Shown: piece after piece, positions 35,301-44,325 of the stretch
How positions within the stretch are numbered: position 1 is the first letter of the stretch
Layout: each line of letters starts with the position of its first letter
Assembly: GCF_964019385.1 (NCBI RefSeq)
Contig: NC_088645.1
Location: 17,786,180 to 17,850,179 of the forward strand
Source of the DNA: Sycon ciliatum
Taxonomy: Eukaryota > Porifera > Calcarea > Leucosolenida > Sycettidae
Direction of reading: 5' to 3'
Length of the DNA: 64,000 nucleotides
Notes under the pieces: model-generated
The model's database searches: none
What the model saw: the letters and a program-made list of their open reading frames with translations, nothing else
What the model was told of the DNA's origin: nothing
Made by a program: the position numbers and the translations under genes

Positions 35301-35896
35301 GTGCTTCCGCATTAAAAGACTGCATAATAAATGTTTGTTCACTTACCTTCTGATATCACAGTAATGTAAGGCTCATTACCATTAAGTGCCACTTTACAAG
35401 ATCCATATGCCATGTGAAAGCGAAGATTTAACTGGTGCTTGAGGATTTTGACAGAGACTACAAACTTAAAACGATCTACTACCATCCCACCAGACTGCTT
35501 GGTTTCATTATTTTGGATAGGATTCCATTGTGTCCACGGTGATTTTGAGTCGATCCGTTCCCTCGTGTGCATCTGGACAATACAGCTGCCTTCTGACTCG
35601 ATTGTGATCTCCTTGGCTACCATGTAACATTGTGGTGGATAATCGAAAATCACCTCGTACGGCCCTGGAGGAGCTAATATAGTTCTTAGCATTGGTTGGG
35701 GGCCAGTTACTGACGAATATCGTAATGTGCCATCACCACTGGACAGTGGAAGTGATGGACGACCTATTGCAAAGCAAGGTGACGTTTTTGTCAAACCTCT
35801 TGTGACATTCCAGCCGCTCACAAGCAGTAGCGTGGGAATAACGTGTTTGATGAACAACATGTTCAGGCATAAATGAGACAACATATCAAACGTCAT
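19891..35896 (-). CDS. EGF-repeat transmembrane receptor, copy B (gene span)
   Basis: The architecture is the same as copy A. The 5' exon is 35347-35896, the EGF exons are 28007-28129, 26891-27013, 26325-26447, 25086-25208 and 24377-24499, and the last exon is 19891-20393. The joined length is again 555 codons plus stop. All thirty EGF cysteines are kept. The acceptor of the last exon reads CG instead of AG (20395-20394), so the encoded membrane anchor may not be spliced in normally. A 4.3-kb LINE and two TTAA elements sit in its introns. Confidence 0.72.
20502..22214. mobile_element. piggyBac-like element, degenerate
   Basis: TTAA flanks both ends (20498-20501 and 22215-22218). The termini are CCCTAGAAGTACC and the inverse of GGTAGTTCTAGGG. 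A second inverse copy of the terminus lies just inside the right end (about 22165-22195). CCCTAGAA ends and TTAA targets are characteristic of piggyBac. Copies A and C have the empty site. Minus-strand open frames (20749-21234 and 21790-22164) do not show a transposase I can recognise. Confidence 0.88.
22219..24045. other. Copy B intron sequence
   Basis: Homologous to copy A intron, without the TA element and without the roughly 200-bp duplication. It contains the 212-bp foldback at 23300-23516. No exon is visible. Confidence 0.5.
23300..23516. mobile_element. 212-bp foldback MITE, copy B
   Basis: The same element as 4070-4281 at the same intron site, with more mismatches in the left arm. 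It was therefore present before the duplications. Confidence 0.7.
24046..24181 (-). pseudogene. Copy B dead EGF exon
   Basis: Homologous to the dead exon of copy A. It carries in-frame stops, including TAA in place of CAA after the last cysteine, and it lacks the acceptor AG. Confidence 0.65.
24377..24499 (-). CDS. Copy B EGF module 5 exon
   Basis: Phase 1-1, 123 bp. All six cysteines are present, including the last one, which is lost in copy A. The donor is GTATCG. Confidence 0.82.
25086..25208 (-). CDS. Copy B EGF module 4 exon
   Basis: Phase 1-1, 123 bp, six cysteines, start DINEC with [11 protein letters not shown]. The donor is GTAAGA. Confidence 0.8.
26325..26447 (-). CDS. Copy B EGF module 3 exon
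   Basis: Phase 1-1, 123 bp, six cysteines, start DINEC. It encodes the same protein sequence as the copy A exon. Confidence 0.82.
26891..27013 (-). CDS. Copy B EGF module 2 exon
   Basis: Phase 1-1, 123 bp, six cysteines, start DFDEC. The acceptor CTTTTAG and donor GTACAG are intact. Confidence 0.8.
28007..28129 (-). CDS. Copy B EGF module 1 exon
   Basis: Phase 1-1, 123 bp, six cysteines, start DIDEC. The GC donor (GCAAGT, 28006-28001) is the same as in copies A and C. Confidence 0.8.
28312..29298. mobile_element. TTAA-flanked element, copy B
   Basis: Orthologous to 9597-10580, with the same inverted ends and TTAA at 28308-28311 and 29299-29302. A 125-codon minus frame (28745-29122) is shared with copy A, but I recognise no domain in it. 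Confidence 0.85.
29607..32672 (-). pseudogene. ORF2 (endonuclease plus reverse transcriptase) with one internal stop
   Basis: The frame continues directly after the ORF1 stop; the first ATG is at about 32666. The apurinic-type endonuclease shows [18 protein letters not shown] and SDHCPVVF. One in-frame TAG at 31757-31755 separates the endonuclease from the RT region. The RT shows [35 protein letters not shown] and the catalytic FADD. The frame ends at 29607. Apart from that single stop it appears intact. Confidence 0.82.
32673..33584 (-). CDS. ORF1 of non-LTR element (copy B)
   Basis: A 303-residue frame starts at ATG 33584. The N-terminal part resembles a SAP-like helix-loop-helix. A heptad-like charged stretch follows ([20 protein letters not shown]). 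The C-terminal part ([20 protein letters not shown]) looks like an RNA-binding fold of LINE ORF1 proteins. It ends with TAA at 32675-32673, in the same frame as ORF2. Confidence 0.7.
   Translation of the reverse strand: MASIDFGILDSEGLESLAKANNVKWAGLSRVQLVGALRGKLQPLDDQIDTHRVTKQAGGCECTSTDATALTKMMVDLMETVRNLVAEVSDLRKISLEKEKGKDAAIAELRKELRALTQHHQPIDVSNRALDSHQDEYSYRAATNIPATGVPVPTSAPTGLESAALGETYASRTLSTPRTSNASRTTDKPVGTKYDWSIVREAANRHRKPADLRGGKKITRRVVFVGGININCSADDLVAYCRKKNVEVTGCKLIPSRTVYGTLYAHLTVAEHDERNVLENDFWPEHVTAREWKFKNPPLPKKS
34880..35033. repeat. 154-bp hairpin element
   Basis: Arms of about 70 bp (outer part TACACAAGAGAGATTGGAAG) are inverted imperfectly around a short loop. In copy A the LTR retrotransposon has inserted into the right arm of this hairpin. 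Confidence 0.7.
35347..35896 (-). CDS. Copy B 5' exon: signal peptide plus novel ectodomain
   Basis: This is nearly identical to the copy A exon, with ATG at 35896 and the donor GTAAGT at 35346-35341. A candidate upstream acceptor AG seen in copy A (TCATTTAG) is absent here (TCATTTAT), so the ATG is more likely on this exon than on an earlier one. Confidence 0.7.
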
Positions 35897-36550
35897 GCAA
35901 AAAACACTTCATCGCTGAAACTGTACTTCAAATCACTTGGACATTAATCACGAAAAAATGAGCACACGAAATATGTGAAGTCAATTTCCAGCATTCTTTC
36001 CAATGTAACGACTGCATTTGTGACCATCCTTAATCACGTCAGTCTCACTTTCCTGTTAACAGCAGATAATCACAGGTTCATAGCAGTAAAGTCTCTATGC
36101 ATACTGTTTATGAAAGGTGAACTCGGATGGTGAATGCCAAAAAGCCATTTTGTCGCACTAGCTGACTGTATAATTGTTACGTTGGTGGACAGTTAGTCAT
36201 AACTCGTAACAGCTTTGTCCTTCTCCTTTTTTCATGTTCCAAAAGGCATCTAAATTCCCTGTAATACAATCATGTACATGTAGTTGACAACATACGTAAC
36301 TCATAAGCAAAGCACACGGTTTCTGCTGAGTTACCCGGTACTTGGTGCTGAGCACACCTCGCTCACTCAATTTCTACTGATCGCTGTATTCCCCGCAGCA
36401 TGTGTATGGAACAGGAAGAGGTACTTTATTGCAAGTTTACTGAGTGTCCGACGTGCTCCAAACGCCATGCTTAAATCAAGCAAGTAGCATGACTGTCATT
36501 ATGAAGGAAGTTGCAAGTAACAACGTTCGAAGCAGCCACCCTCTACTATC

Positions 36551-37464
36551 ATTGGCGTTATCGGAACATCTACATCTAAGCTCTCTTCGTTTAGTTTGAG
36601 GCACTTGACTTGTAGAACATTTTTTGTTGTAGTAATTGCCATGATTCAGCAACGAAACAAAATATTCCACTCTAAATAGCTAAAAAATGAAGAAACACTA
36701 GCTTGGATGAATTAGGCGAATAGAAATCAAGTCATCGAACCCTTGCCACTGCATTCGTCTCACATCTGTCTGCAACGCGCAATTCGTATACACAAAACGG
36801 TCTCTATAGGCATGATAAAATGAGGAAAAAAATTCACGGTTCGCGTTTTCCGCATCCATAGTAACGCCACCACCCTTCAAGGATCAAGGCGCAGATGCAG
36901 CTGCTAAAGCGGAAGGAGGTGAGTAGACCAGCTAGTGGTCAAAGACCGAAAATCCCATTCACTGCATCCATGTTTTCCTCGTGCCAGGCCACGAGTTCCC
37001 AATTAACTGTGGGTCGCAGCACGGCTGGAAAAAATCCCTCCGCTTCCAAGCAGGACTTGAACCTGGTACCCTCTATTTCTCAATCATGGTCTTAGACCAT
37101 CCTACTGTGTCTGCCTGCATAAACTGCGCCCTAAAACCAGTGACTCCATTCCCTTTCGGCGCCCTCAAGTTCTGCACTAGCCAGGGGAGCGCGACCGTTT
37201 CAGTGTCCTGAACGTAAGCGCCGAATTTTACAGTGCCAAATGTTTCAGCGCTGCATACTTCAGCGCCAGCAGATAAGCCCAAAATATCTCAGCGCTACAT
37301 ACCAGTACGTGAATGTCAGCGCCAAATATCGCAGCGCCAAATACATCAGCCCGACCTTCCTCAACGTCACAGATCTCAGCACCACAATGTGGTATGGCGC
37401 TTAGATATGTCATATCTCAGCGCCATGTATCACACCGCCAATTTATTGATAATTATATCAAACT
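36551..37464. other. Copy B-specific non-coding sequence
   Basis: It differs from copy A at this position. Around 37045-37115 the minus strand reads like a tRNA-Leu/Ser-derived sequence (GGATGGTCTAAGACCATG, then CCAGGTTCAAGTCC, a B-box-like word), possibly a SINE. From about 37225 to 37440 a degenerate motif CAGCGCCAAATA is repeated. Confidence 0.4.
37225..37440. repeat. Degenerate short repeat (CAGCGCCAAATA-like)
   Basis: At least nine variants of TCAGCGC(C/T)A, spaced by 6-30 bp, with interspersed AAATAT and TACAT words. In the minus strand some frames read like a pentapeptide repeat (FGAAIFGADI), probably a coincidence of the repeat. Confidence 0.6.
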
Positions 37465-39252
37465 ATGAAGCCATCCAGTATCATGGTCAGCTCTGCTGAT
37501 GGCCACATTTTGGCTTCAGATAAGCAGAAGGCAGAGCGCGTCACGGAGCACTTCAAGGATCTATTCTGTAGAGATCAATCAGCTGCTATCCAGAAGCCAG
37601 TCCCTCACCGGCTAAGTGTGGCAGTGTCTCCAGCGGAGGTGGAAACAGCGATGAAACGACTCAAAAACGGAAAGGCTTGTGGGCCGGACAAAGTCCCTGG
37701 AGAATTACTGAAGTATGGAACATCACAGCTATCCATCGTAGCGGCAGACATCATCAACCAAAGCGTAGCAGAGGGTGCCGACATGTCATCGTTCATCGGA
37801 CTTGGCACACTGATTCCTTTACAAAAACCAAAAAAACCTAGAGGACCCGTGACTAGCCTGCGTCCCATTGTCCTCCTGAACACCATCCGAAAAGGTTTCT
37901 CCCTTGTAGTGCTCTGCCGAATCGCAAAAGACGTTGCTCGTTATGTTGGTCCAACTCAATCTGGCTTCAGACAAGGCCGAAGTACAACAGATGTGGTATG
38001 GACACAGCGATGGATTGCGGCCAAGGCGACTCGATACAACTGGGAATGCCACATGCTGGGGATTGACATGTCCCGTGCGTTCGACACGATCGATCGCACC
38101 AAACTGTTAGACGTCATGACATTAGTGACTGGCCCCGATGAAGTGCGCATGATCCAGCACCTACTGTTCCACACACAAATATCAGTGAAAGTAGGAAAGG
38201 CAACTGCCAATCCGTTTCTCAGCACCATCGGCACCCCCCAGTGAGATGGCTTGAGCCCTCTTCTTTTTATTTGTTACCTGGAGGCAGCACTGCGCCAAGT
38301 GAGAGCATACCTTCCCGAACGCCCTTTCGCCGACCGTCACATACCCGGAGAAACAGGTTACGCCGATGATGTGACATTGTACTCAACCAGTGAGGAGTGG
38401 CTGAAGCGAAGCCTCCCCATCATTAGCGCAGAACTCGGGGATTGGTCCCTTACAGTAAACGAGACCAAGACCGAATTCTTGCATCTGACATCAACTTCAG
38501 ACTCCTGGCGGTCCAGCAGGCAGCTAGGGTCCCTCATTGGCGACAGTGAGGACCTGGAGCGGAGTAAAGACCTCGCTTCGAGTGCATACGGCAGGATGTA
38601 TAGCCTCTGGCTGAGGCGTGGGAAGGTCAGTGAGCAGAGGCGCATCCGCCTGTATAATGCCCTGGTTCTGCCCGTTCTTTTGTATAACTGCGGCGCATGG
38701 GGGCTCACGGCAGCACAAGCAGAATCGCTTAACGTTTTCCACCGGAAGCAGCTCCGACGGCTCATTGGCATAGTCTACCCAGCCAGGATATCAAATACTG
38801 AGCTGTATGAGAGGTGCGACACGGAACCACTATCTGACATCGTGGACAGGAGAAGATGGCAGCTAACCGGCCATATTCTCCGTATGGACAGGGATGCGCC
38901 GCCATGGATCGCGCTGACGGGCTATTTTGCGGGAGATGGCAAGGCTGGGCGTGGACGTCCAAGGACATCCATTGCGACGCGCATCACAAGCGACTTACAG
39001 AGGAGGAACATCGACTTGAAGCGCAGCAGTCAGCTGGGGAATGTGAGGGCCATCGCTCTGGACAAGCCTACATGGAGAAATCTGGCCGACAATCCATGAT
39101 CTGGCGTCACAGGTCATCAGTGCGCCGTGTTAATAATTACCTTGATAATGGCATTTGATCATAGGAGATAGGACAGAATCGGAACGTAAAATTATACCCA
39201 CATAATTATATTATTACGCGTGCTGTGGTATTATTATTATTATTATTATTAT
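37465..39252 (+). mobile_element. 5'-truncated non-LTR retrotransposon (RT to 3' end)
   Basis: The reading frame from 37465 to 39099 covers the end of the linker, the RT domain and a C-terminal region. Motifs are GKACGPDKVPGELLKY, SLRPIVLLN, QSGFRQGRSTTD, GIDMSRAFDTID, SPLLF, GYADDVTLY, and the C-terminal LTGHILRMDRDAPPW and GRGRPR, the last two typical of RTE-like and related elements. An in-frame TGA at 38242-38244 interrupts the frame just before the SPLLF motif. The 3' end runs into an (ATT)n tail (39230-39252). The endonuclease is missing. Confidence 0.85.
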
Positions 39253-39435
39253 GAAGTTGATTGTTCCAACTAGGAACACACGCTTCTTGCCGAACTTGAC
39301 ACTTCACTGACTCACGACTGCCTTCCGGACCGGAGCACACGAGGGGCACGCCGCACCTTCCACTCGGCAAACCGGCAAGAAAGCACCACTGCACTCCCTG
39401 CTCAAGTGTCGAGTTCGGCAAGAAGCGTGTGTTCC

Positions 39436-39600
39436 TGTTATGTTATGACGTAATGCCGTACAACTTTAGCTCTACTGTGTATGCACGCACGCATATCTTT
39501 GAAGGTCTTCTCTGTCGTTTACAGATTGAATCTTGTCAGTTTTTCTACTTCGTATATTCTAACCAATAAACTACTTGTCTCTTGTCTACCGAACCTAACA
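39436..39600 (+). repeat. 5' LTR of Gypsy element
   Basis: It contains AATAAA at 39564-39569 (CCAATAAACT) as a possible polyadenylation signal. It is identical by eye to the 3' LTR. Confidence 0.92.
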
Positions 39601-39742
39601 TGGCGCAGTGAACTACTACTAAACCTGAGTACGGAATATTTGACAGCCTGTAGTTGTCCGTGAATTCTGTAGCCTTTTATTTTCAACGATCGATCGTGTA
39701 GCAGAAGTGTCTTGTAGTTGTAGAATTTGTAGAATTGTCGTG

Positions 39743-42700
39743 ATGGCGGAACCTGGAATTTCCCCAATCAGTGCTGAAATCGTATCCCTGCTCGCCTTGA
39801 TGCAGCAGCAGATGAAAGCGGCTGAGGCACGCGAGACTCGCCTCACCACACTGGTCGAAAACGCAACGCGCGACAACCAGACACCACCCAGCACTTCGAC
39901 ATCCTGCAGTCAGAAGCCGATTTCTGTCGAGCGACCGGTGTTGCTCAGCACTGCAACCATGGCCGATTTCACGGCATGGGAGGAGGCTTGGAGAGATTAT
40001 GCTGTGTGCCAGCACCTCGCCAGCCAAAGTCGTGAGACTCGGGTGTCCGCTCTTCGCCAGGCGTTCGATGCCGACATTCGTCGTTTCATGCGCGAAGATG
40101 TGATTGTCATCTCCCACAGTGCCGATGCTCCGGAGATCATCATAGCAGTAAAAGCGTACATCCGGCGCCAACGGAACCCCCTCCTAGATCGAATTGCGTT
40201 TTACGATAGAAAGCAGCAGCGCAATGAGTCATTTGACTCCTTCTTTACTGCAATGAGGGAGCTGTTTGCACAGTGCGATTTCCCTGACATGGAGCTGTGC
40301 AGCACATGTACACCTCAGCTATGCAGTACTTGTCCCCAGAGTCTCCGCAAGGTGACGGACGACATGATGCGAGACCGCATCGTTGTTGGCATAGCCAACG
40401 ACGACACGCGCCATAAGCTCCTGGCAGCTCCGTCCCTCACCCTGGAAACCGCGGCCAAGATCTGCAGGGCTGAAGAAGCCGCACAGCAGACCGGTGACGG
40501 CATGGTACCGGCATCCGTGAATGCCGCAACAAGGTCATCGTATCAACGCAGCAAATCCGCTTTGGTTAGTAAGCCGAAATCTGCTGCAGCTGACAAGCCG
40601 GCGAAGTGCTCGCAGTGCGGACGATCCCAGCACACGAAGTCAATGTGTCCTGCCAAGGGCAAAGAGTGCCGTAAGTGTAAGGGCAGGGATCACTTCGCGG
40701 CAATGTGCCGCAAGACCATCGCATGCCTCACCATTCACGCAGTGCAGGCTGGTGACAAAGTGATGCTGTCAACACGTCTTGACGACAACGACCGGTCGTG
40801 CACGTTAGAGTGGTTGCCAGATACTGGCTCGGATGTGGATGCTATTGGTGCTAGTCATCTCCGCAGACTTGGTGGCAGTGTAGCTGATCTGGAACCTGAC
40901 CCCGACCATGTTGTCGCCGTGAACGGTCAGCCATTGACCAGCTTGGGAACTGTTCCCGCCAGGGTTGTCGCTCGTGATGTCACGCACACCACTCGTCTAC
41001 ATGTGTATGACGAACTCAGTAGCGCATTGCTGTCGCGCTCCTCGCTCAAGGCGTTAGGTTTCTTGCCGCCTAACTGGCTACAGATCGCTTCAGTGACACA
41101 AGGGACATCCCGTTCTGCAGAGCACAGCAACCCTACACCAGACCAGCGTGTACGTATCCGCCAGGACCTCCTCGACGAGTTCGCTGACGTATTTGCAGAG
41201 GACACGCTCCGACCCATGGACGGTCAGCCGATGCACATCCAACTCGCGCCTGACGCCCAGCCGTTCAAGTTGAACAATGCCCGTTGGTTACCTTACGCCT
41301 ATCGTGACCAGGTGAAACTCCAGCTGGACAAGATGGTCGCAGATGGCATCATCGCACCGGTCTCAGAGCCAACGGAGTGGTGTCACCCCATCGTCATAGC
41401 CGAAAAGAAAGGCACTGCAGAAGTCCGGATGACGGTGGATTTCACTAAGCTTAACAAGCAAGTCGCCCGGCCCGCGCATCCCATGCGCGCACCTCGCGAT
41501 GTTGTTTCTAACCTTGGTAATGCCCAGTATTTTACCAAGCTGGATGCTCGCCACGGCTACTGGCAGGTCCCCTTGGACGAGGAGTCCAGAAGCTTGACCA
41601 CATTTATCACACAGTGGGGCAGATATCAGTACCTGCGGAACCCACAAGGTCTGATTTCTGCTGGCGACGAATTCAACCAGCGGACCGATGCAGCATTCGC
41701 TGGTATTGAGCAATTCTCCAAGGTCGTGGATGACTGCCTGGTCTTCACTGATTCCTTTGAGCAGCACCTGGAACGAACTCGTGAAGTTCTTCAACGCGCT
41801 CGTCGGTATGGTATCACCCTGTCAGCCAAGAAGTTTGCTTTCGCCGAGACCGAGATCAATTTCTGCGGCTACGTGATAAACAAGTCCGGCTGGAAGACAG
41901 ACCAGGAAAAGACCCGCGCTATCACCGACTTCGAGATCCCTGCCAATCGCACTGACTTGCGATCATTCATGGGTCTCGTCAACCAGTGCAGTGATTTCAG
42001 CTCAACCATCGCCGAACACGCAGCGCCTCTCCGCGGTCTGCTGAAATCCAAGAATGAGTTTCTCTGGCTACCCGAGCACACAGTCGCTATGGACGCTGTG
42101 AAGCAAGCACTTGTTGACCCACCGTTATTGGCCTTCTTTGACCCGTCAGCACAGACACGTCTCGAGTGTGACGCCGCTAGGACCAAGGGTCTCGGATTTG
42201 GATTTGGATTTGGCCTCTGGCAGTACCAGAATAATTCGTGGCGCCTCATTCAGTGCGGCAGCAGATTCATCACCGACACCGAATCCCGGTACGCAATGAT
42301 CGAACTGGAGATGTTGGGTGTCGCCTGGGCCATCCGAAAATGCCACACCTATCTTGCTGGCATGTCGTTTCATGTAGTTGTTGACCATCAGCCCCTTGTT
42401 CCAATATTGAACACCTACACACTGGACCAGGTTGAGAATCCTCGGCTCCAACGTCTGATGACCAAGGTACAACTCTATCAATTCGACGTCTCGTGGCGCA
42501 AGGGCTCTGAGCATGCCTTTGCCGACGCCTTGTCGCGTGCTCCAGTGCAGAACCCGGTTGCCGATGATCTCCTGGGAGAAGCCGACTCGCTATCTGGACA
42601 AGCCATCCGTGCATGCCTTCAGCAGGATGCCTCCGGATCAGCACTATTTGGTCTTCCGTTCCACGAGCTCCGCGATGCCGCTCAGTCTGACGTTGATTAC

Positions 42701-43933
42701 GTGCAGTTAGTCTCCTATATTCGTGACGGCTTCCCTTCTGCCAGACGTCACATGCCACCTGCTCTCGCTCCGTATTGGAATGGCCGTGAGCACCTCACCC
42801 TGGATAACGGCATTGTCCTCCGTGGCTCTCGTCTTGTTGTGCCCCAGTCTCTACAACGCCGTGTACTGACTGACCTGCATTCGTCTCACCAGGGCCTGGA
42901 ACGTACCAAGCGTCGTGCGCGTCAAGTGGTTTACTGGCCGAGGATGAGTGATGACATCACAGCCCTGATCCGTGCCTACCCTGTCTGTCGTGAGCTCCAA
43001 CGTTCGCAGCAGAAGGAGCCATTGATGCGCGAGCCACAGCCGACATTTCCATTCGAGTATGCCAGCGCAGATCTCTTCTCCTGTCAAGGCTGGCAGTTCC
43101 TGGTATATTCTGACCGTCTGTCCGGCTGGCCGTGTGTAGCTCGAATTGGCCGTACCGCTACCTCCCATGACATCATTTGTCACTTCCGCCGTTGGTTCGC
43201 AGATGTTGGCGTACCGCGCAAGATATTCACTGATGGAGGCCCGCAGTTTGCCGCTTCCCGTGTACGTGAGTTCTGTGAGCGTTGGGGTGTGGAACAGTGC
43301 TTTTCCACCCCACACTACCCTCAATCCAATGGCCACGCGGACTCAGCAGTGAAAGCAGTGAAACTGCTCATTGAGAAGACGACCCGGAATGGAGATCTGA
43401 ATGTAGACTCCTTCCAACGCGGCCTGTTGGAGTGGCGCAATACTCCCCGCCCTAATGGCAGCAGCCCCGCCCAAGTGTTGTTCGGTCAGTCCCTCCAGTC
43501 GTTTGTGTTCGCCCACCGTGCCAGCTTTGATCGACACTGGATTGCGTCTGCTGAAGCTGTGGACTCTGTAGATCCGAAAACACATTATGACAAATCGGCA
43601 CGCCCTCTCCATTCTCTACGGATTGGCACCCATGTTGATGTTCAGCACCACCAGACCAAGCTGTGGTCCATGCGTGGCGTCATTGTAGCAATTGGCAGTC
43701 GGCGCGACTACTTCGTCAAGATGTCCAGTGGCCGTGTCCTCTGGCGTAATCGCCGCTTTCTCCGTCCGTATGTTCCCCCGTGTGTTGACTCCGCTAGTCA
43801 TACCCCTTCCCCAACTTCATCAGTACGTGTACCTACTGACGCCGCTACCCAGCCTGTTCGTCGTAGCACTCGTATTCGCAAGACGCCTGACCGTCTCACC
43901 ATTACATCTACGTCTGGACAGTCATATGTGTGA
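39743..43933 (+). CDS. Gypsy Gag-Pol polyprotein
   Basis: A single uninterrupted frame of 1396 residues starts at ATG 39743. Gag comes first, with two CCHC zinc knuckles near residues 289-325 (CSQCGRSQHTKSMC and CRKCKGRDHFAAMC). The protease site DTGS is near residue 360, and RT lies near 470-730 (LDARHGYWQVPLD, VVDD in place of the usual YVDD). An RNase H region and the integrase follow. In integrase the zinc-binding CxxC reads YPVC, and the usual catalytic Glu after NGxA is Asp (NGHADS). Gag and Pol share one frame, so no frameshift is needed. The integrase changes may impair function. Confidence 0.92.
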   Translation: MAEPGISPISAEIVSLLALMQQQMKAAEARETRLTTLVENATRDNQTPPSTSTSCSQKPISVERPVLLSTATMADFTAWEEAWRDYAVCQHLASQSRETRVSALRQAFDADIRRFMREDVIVISHSADAPEIIIAVKAYIRRQRNPLLDRIAFYDRKQQRNESFDSFFTAMRELFAQCDFPDMELCSTCTPQLCSTCPQSLRKVTDDMMRDRIVVGIANDDTRHKLLAAPSLTLETAAKICRAEEAAQQTGDGMVPASVNAATRSSYQRSKSALVSKPKSAAADKPAKCSQCGRSQHTKSMCPAKGKECRKCKGRDHFAAMCRKTIACLTIHAVQAGDKVMLSTRLDDNDRSCTLEWLPDTGSDVDAIGASHLRRLGGSVADLEPDPDHVVAVNGQPLTSLGTVPARVVARDVTHTTRLHVYDELSSALLSRSSLKALGFLPPNWLQIASVTQGTSRSAEHSNPTPDQRVRIRQDLLDEFADVFAEDTLRPMDGQPMHIQLAPDAQPFKLNNARWLPYAYRDQVKLQLDKMVADGIIAPVSEPTEWCHPIVIAEKKGTAEVRMTVDFTKLNKQVARPAHPMRAPRDVVSNLGNAQYFTKLDARHGYWQVPLDEESRSLTTFITQWGRYQYLRNPQGLISAGDEFNQRTDAAFAGIEQFSKVVDDCLVFTDSFEQHLERTREVLQRARRYGITLSAKKFAFAETEINFCGYVINKSGWKTDQEKTRAITDFEIPANRTDLRSFMGLVNQCSDFSSTIAEHAAPLRGLLKSKNEFLWLPEHTVAMDAVKQALVDPPLLAFFDPSAQTRLECDAARTKGLGFGFGFGLWQYQNNSWRLIQCGSRFITDTESRYAMIELEMLGVAWAIRKCHTYLAGMSFHVVVDHQPLVPILNTYTLDQVENPRLQRLMTKVQLYQFDVSWRKGSEHAFADALSRAPVQNPVADDLLGEADSLSGQAIRACLQQDASGSALFGLPFHELRDAAQSDVDYVQLVSYIRDGFPSARRHMPPALAPYWNGREHLTLDNGIVLRGSRLVVPQSLQRRVLTDLHSSHQGLERTKRRARQVVYWPRMSDDITALIRAYPVCRELQRSQQKEPLMREPQPTFPFEYASADLFSCQGWQFLVYSDRLSGWPCVARIGRTATSHDIICHFRRWFADVGVPRKIFTDGGPQFAASRVREFCERWGVEQCFSTPHYPQSNGHADSAVKAVKLLIEKTTRNGDLNVDSFQRGLLEWRNTPRPNGSSPAQVLFGQSLQSFVFAHRASFDRHWIASAEAVDSVDPKTHYDKSARPLHSLRIGTHVDVQHHQTKLWSMRGVIVAIGSRRDYFVKMSSGRVLWRNRRFLRPYVPPCVDSASHTPSPTSSVRVPTDAATQPVRRSTRIRKTPDRLTITSTSGQSYV

Positions 43934-44137
43934 CAATGTTTGTCTGTAATATTTGGTCTCATCTTGACATCATGCCTATGTCATTTCATCTCGTCTGTTA
44001 TGACTTTATTTATTTATTTTTGTTGAGACAAAACCAGGTTTTATCTCAGAAGGGGCGTGAGAGTATAATAATTATGTTACTGTGTTTGTTATTTTGTGTC
44101 CGGTTGACACCCATGGAATTTTATCTTCGAAGGGGCG

Positions 44138-44302
44138 TGTTATGTTATGACGTAATGCCGTACAACTTTAGCTCTACTGTGTATGCACGCACGCATATCT
44201 TTGAAGGTCTTCTCTGTCGTTTACAGATTGAATCTTGTCAGTTTTTCTACTTCGTATATTCTAACCAATAAACTACTTGTCTCTTGTCTACCGAACCTAA
44301 CA
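44138..44302 (+). repeat. 3' LTR of Gypsy element
   Basis: Same length and sequence as the 5' LTR. It is immediately preceded by the polypurine tract and followed by the target duplication GTTCC. Confidence 0.92.
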
Positions 44303-44325
44303 GTTCCTAGTTGGAACAATCAACT

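Larger units (their letters stand above)
39436..44302 (+). mobile_element. Complete Gypsy-type LTR retrotransposon
   Basis: The two LTRs (39436-39600 and 44138-44302) are 165 bp each and look identical, starting TGTTATG and ending CTAACA. The 5-bp target duplication GTTCC lies at 39431-39435 and 44303-44307. TGGCGCAGTGAAC after the 5' LTR is the likely primer binding site, and GAAGGGGCG before the 3' LTR is the polypurine tract. A similar tract occurs at 44047-44057. The order RT, RNase H, integrase is that of Gypsy/Metaviridae. The insertion is recent by LTR identity. Confidence 0.93.
39255..44325. mobile_element. Foldback MITE split by the Gypsy element
   Basis: The left part, 39255-39435, begins AGTTGATTGTTCCAACTAGG. 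Its 50-bp arm is inverted at the right, ending GGAACAATCAACT at 44325. Removing the Gypsy element and one GTTCC leaves a foldback of about 200 bp. The Gypsy inserted inside the right arm. Confidence 0.8.
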
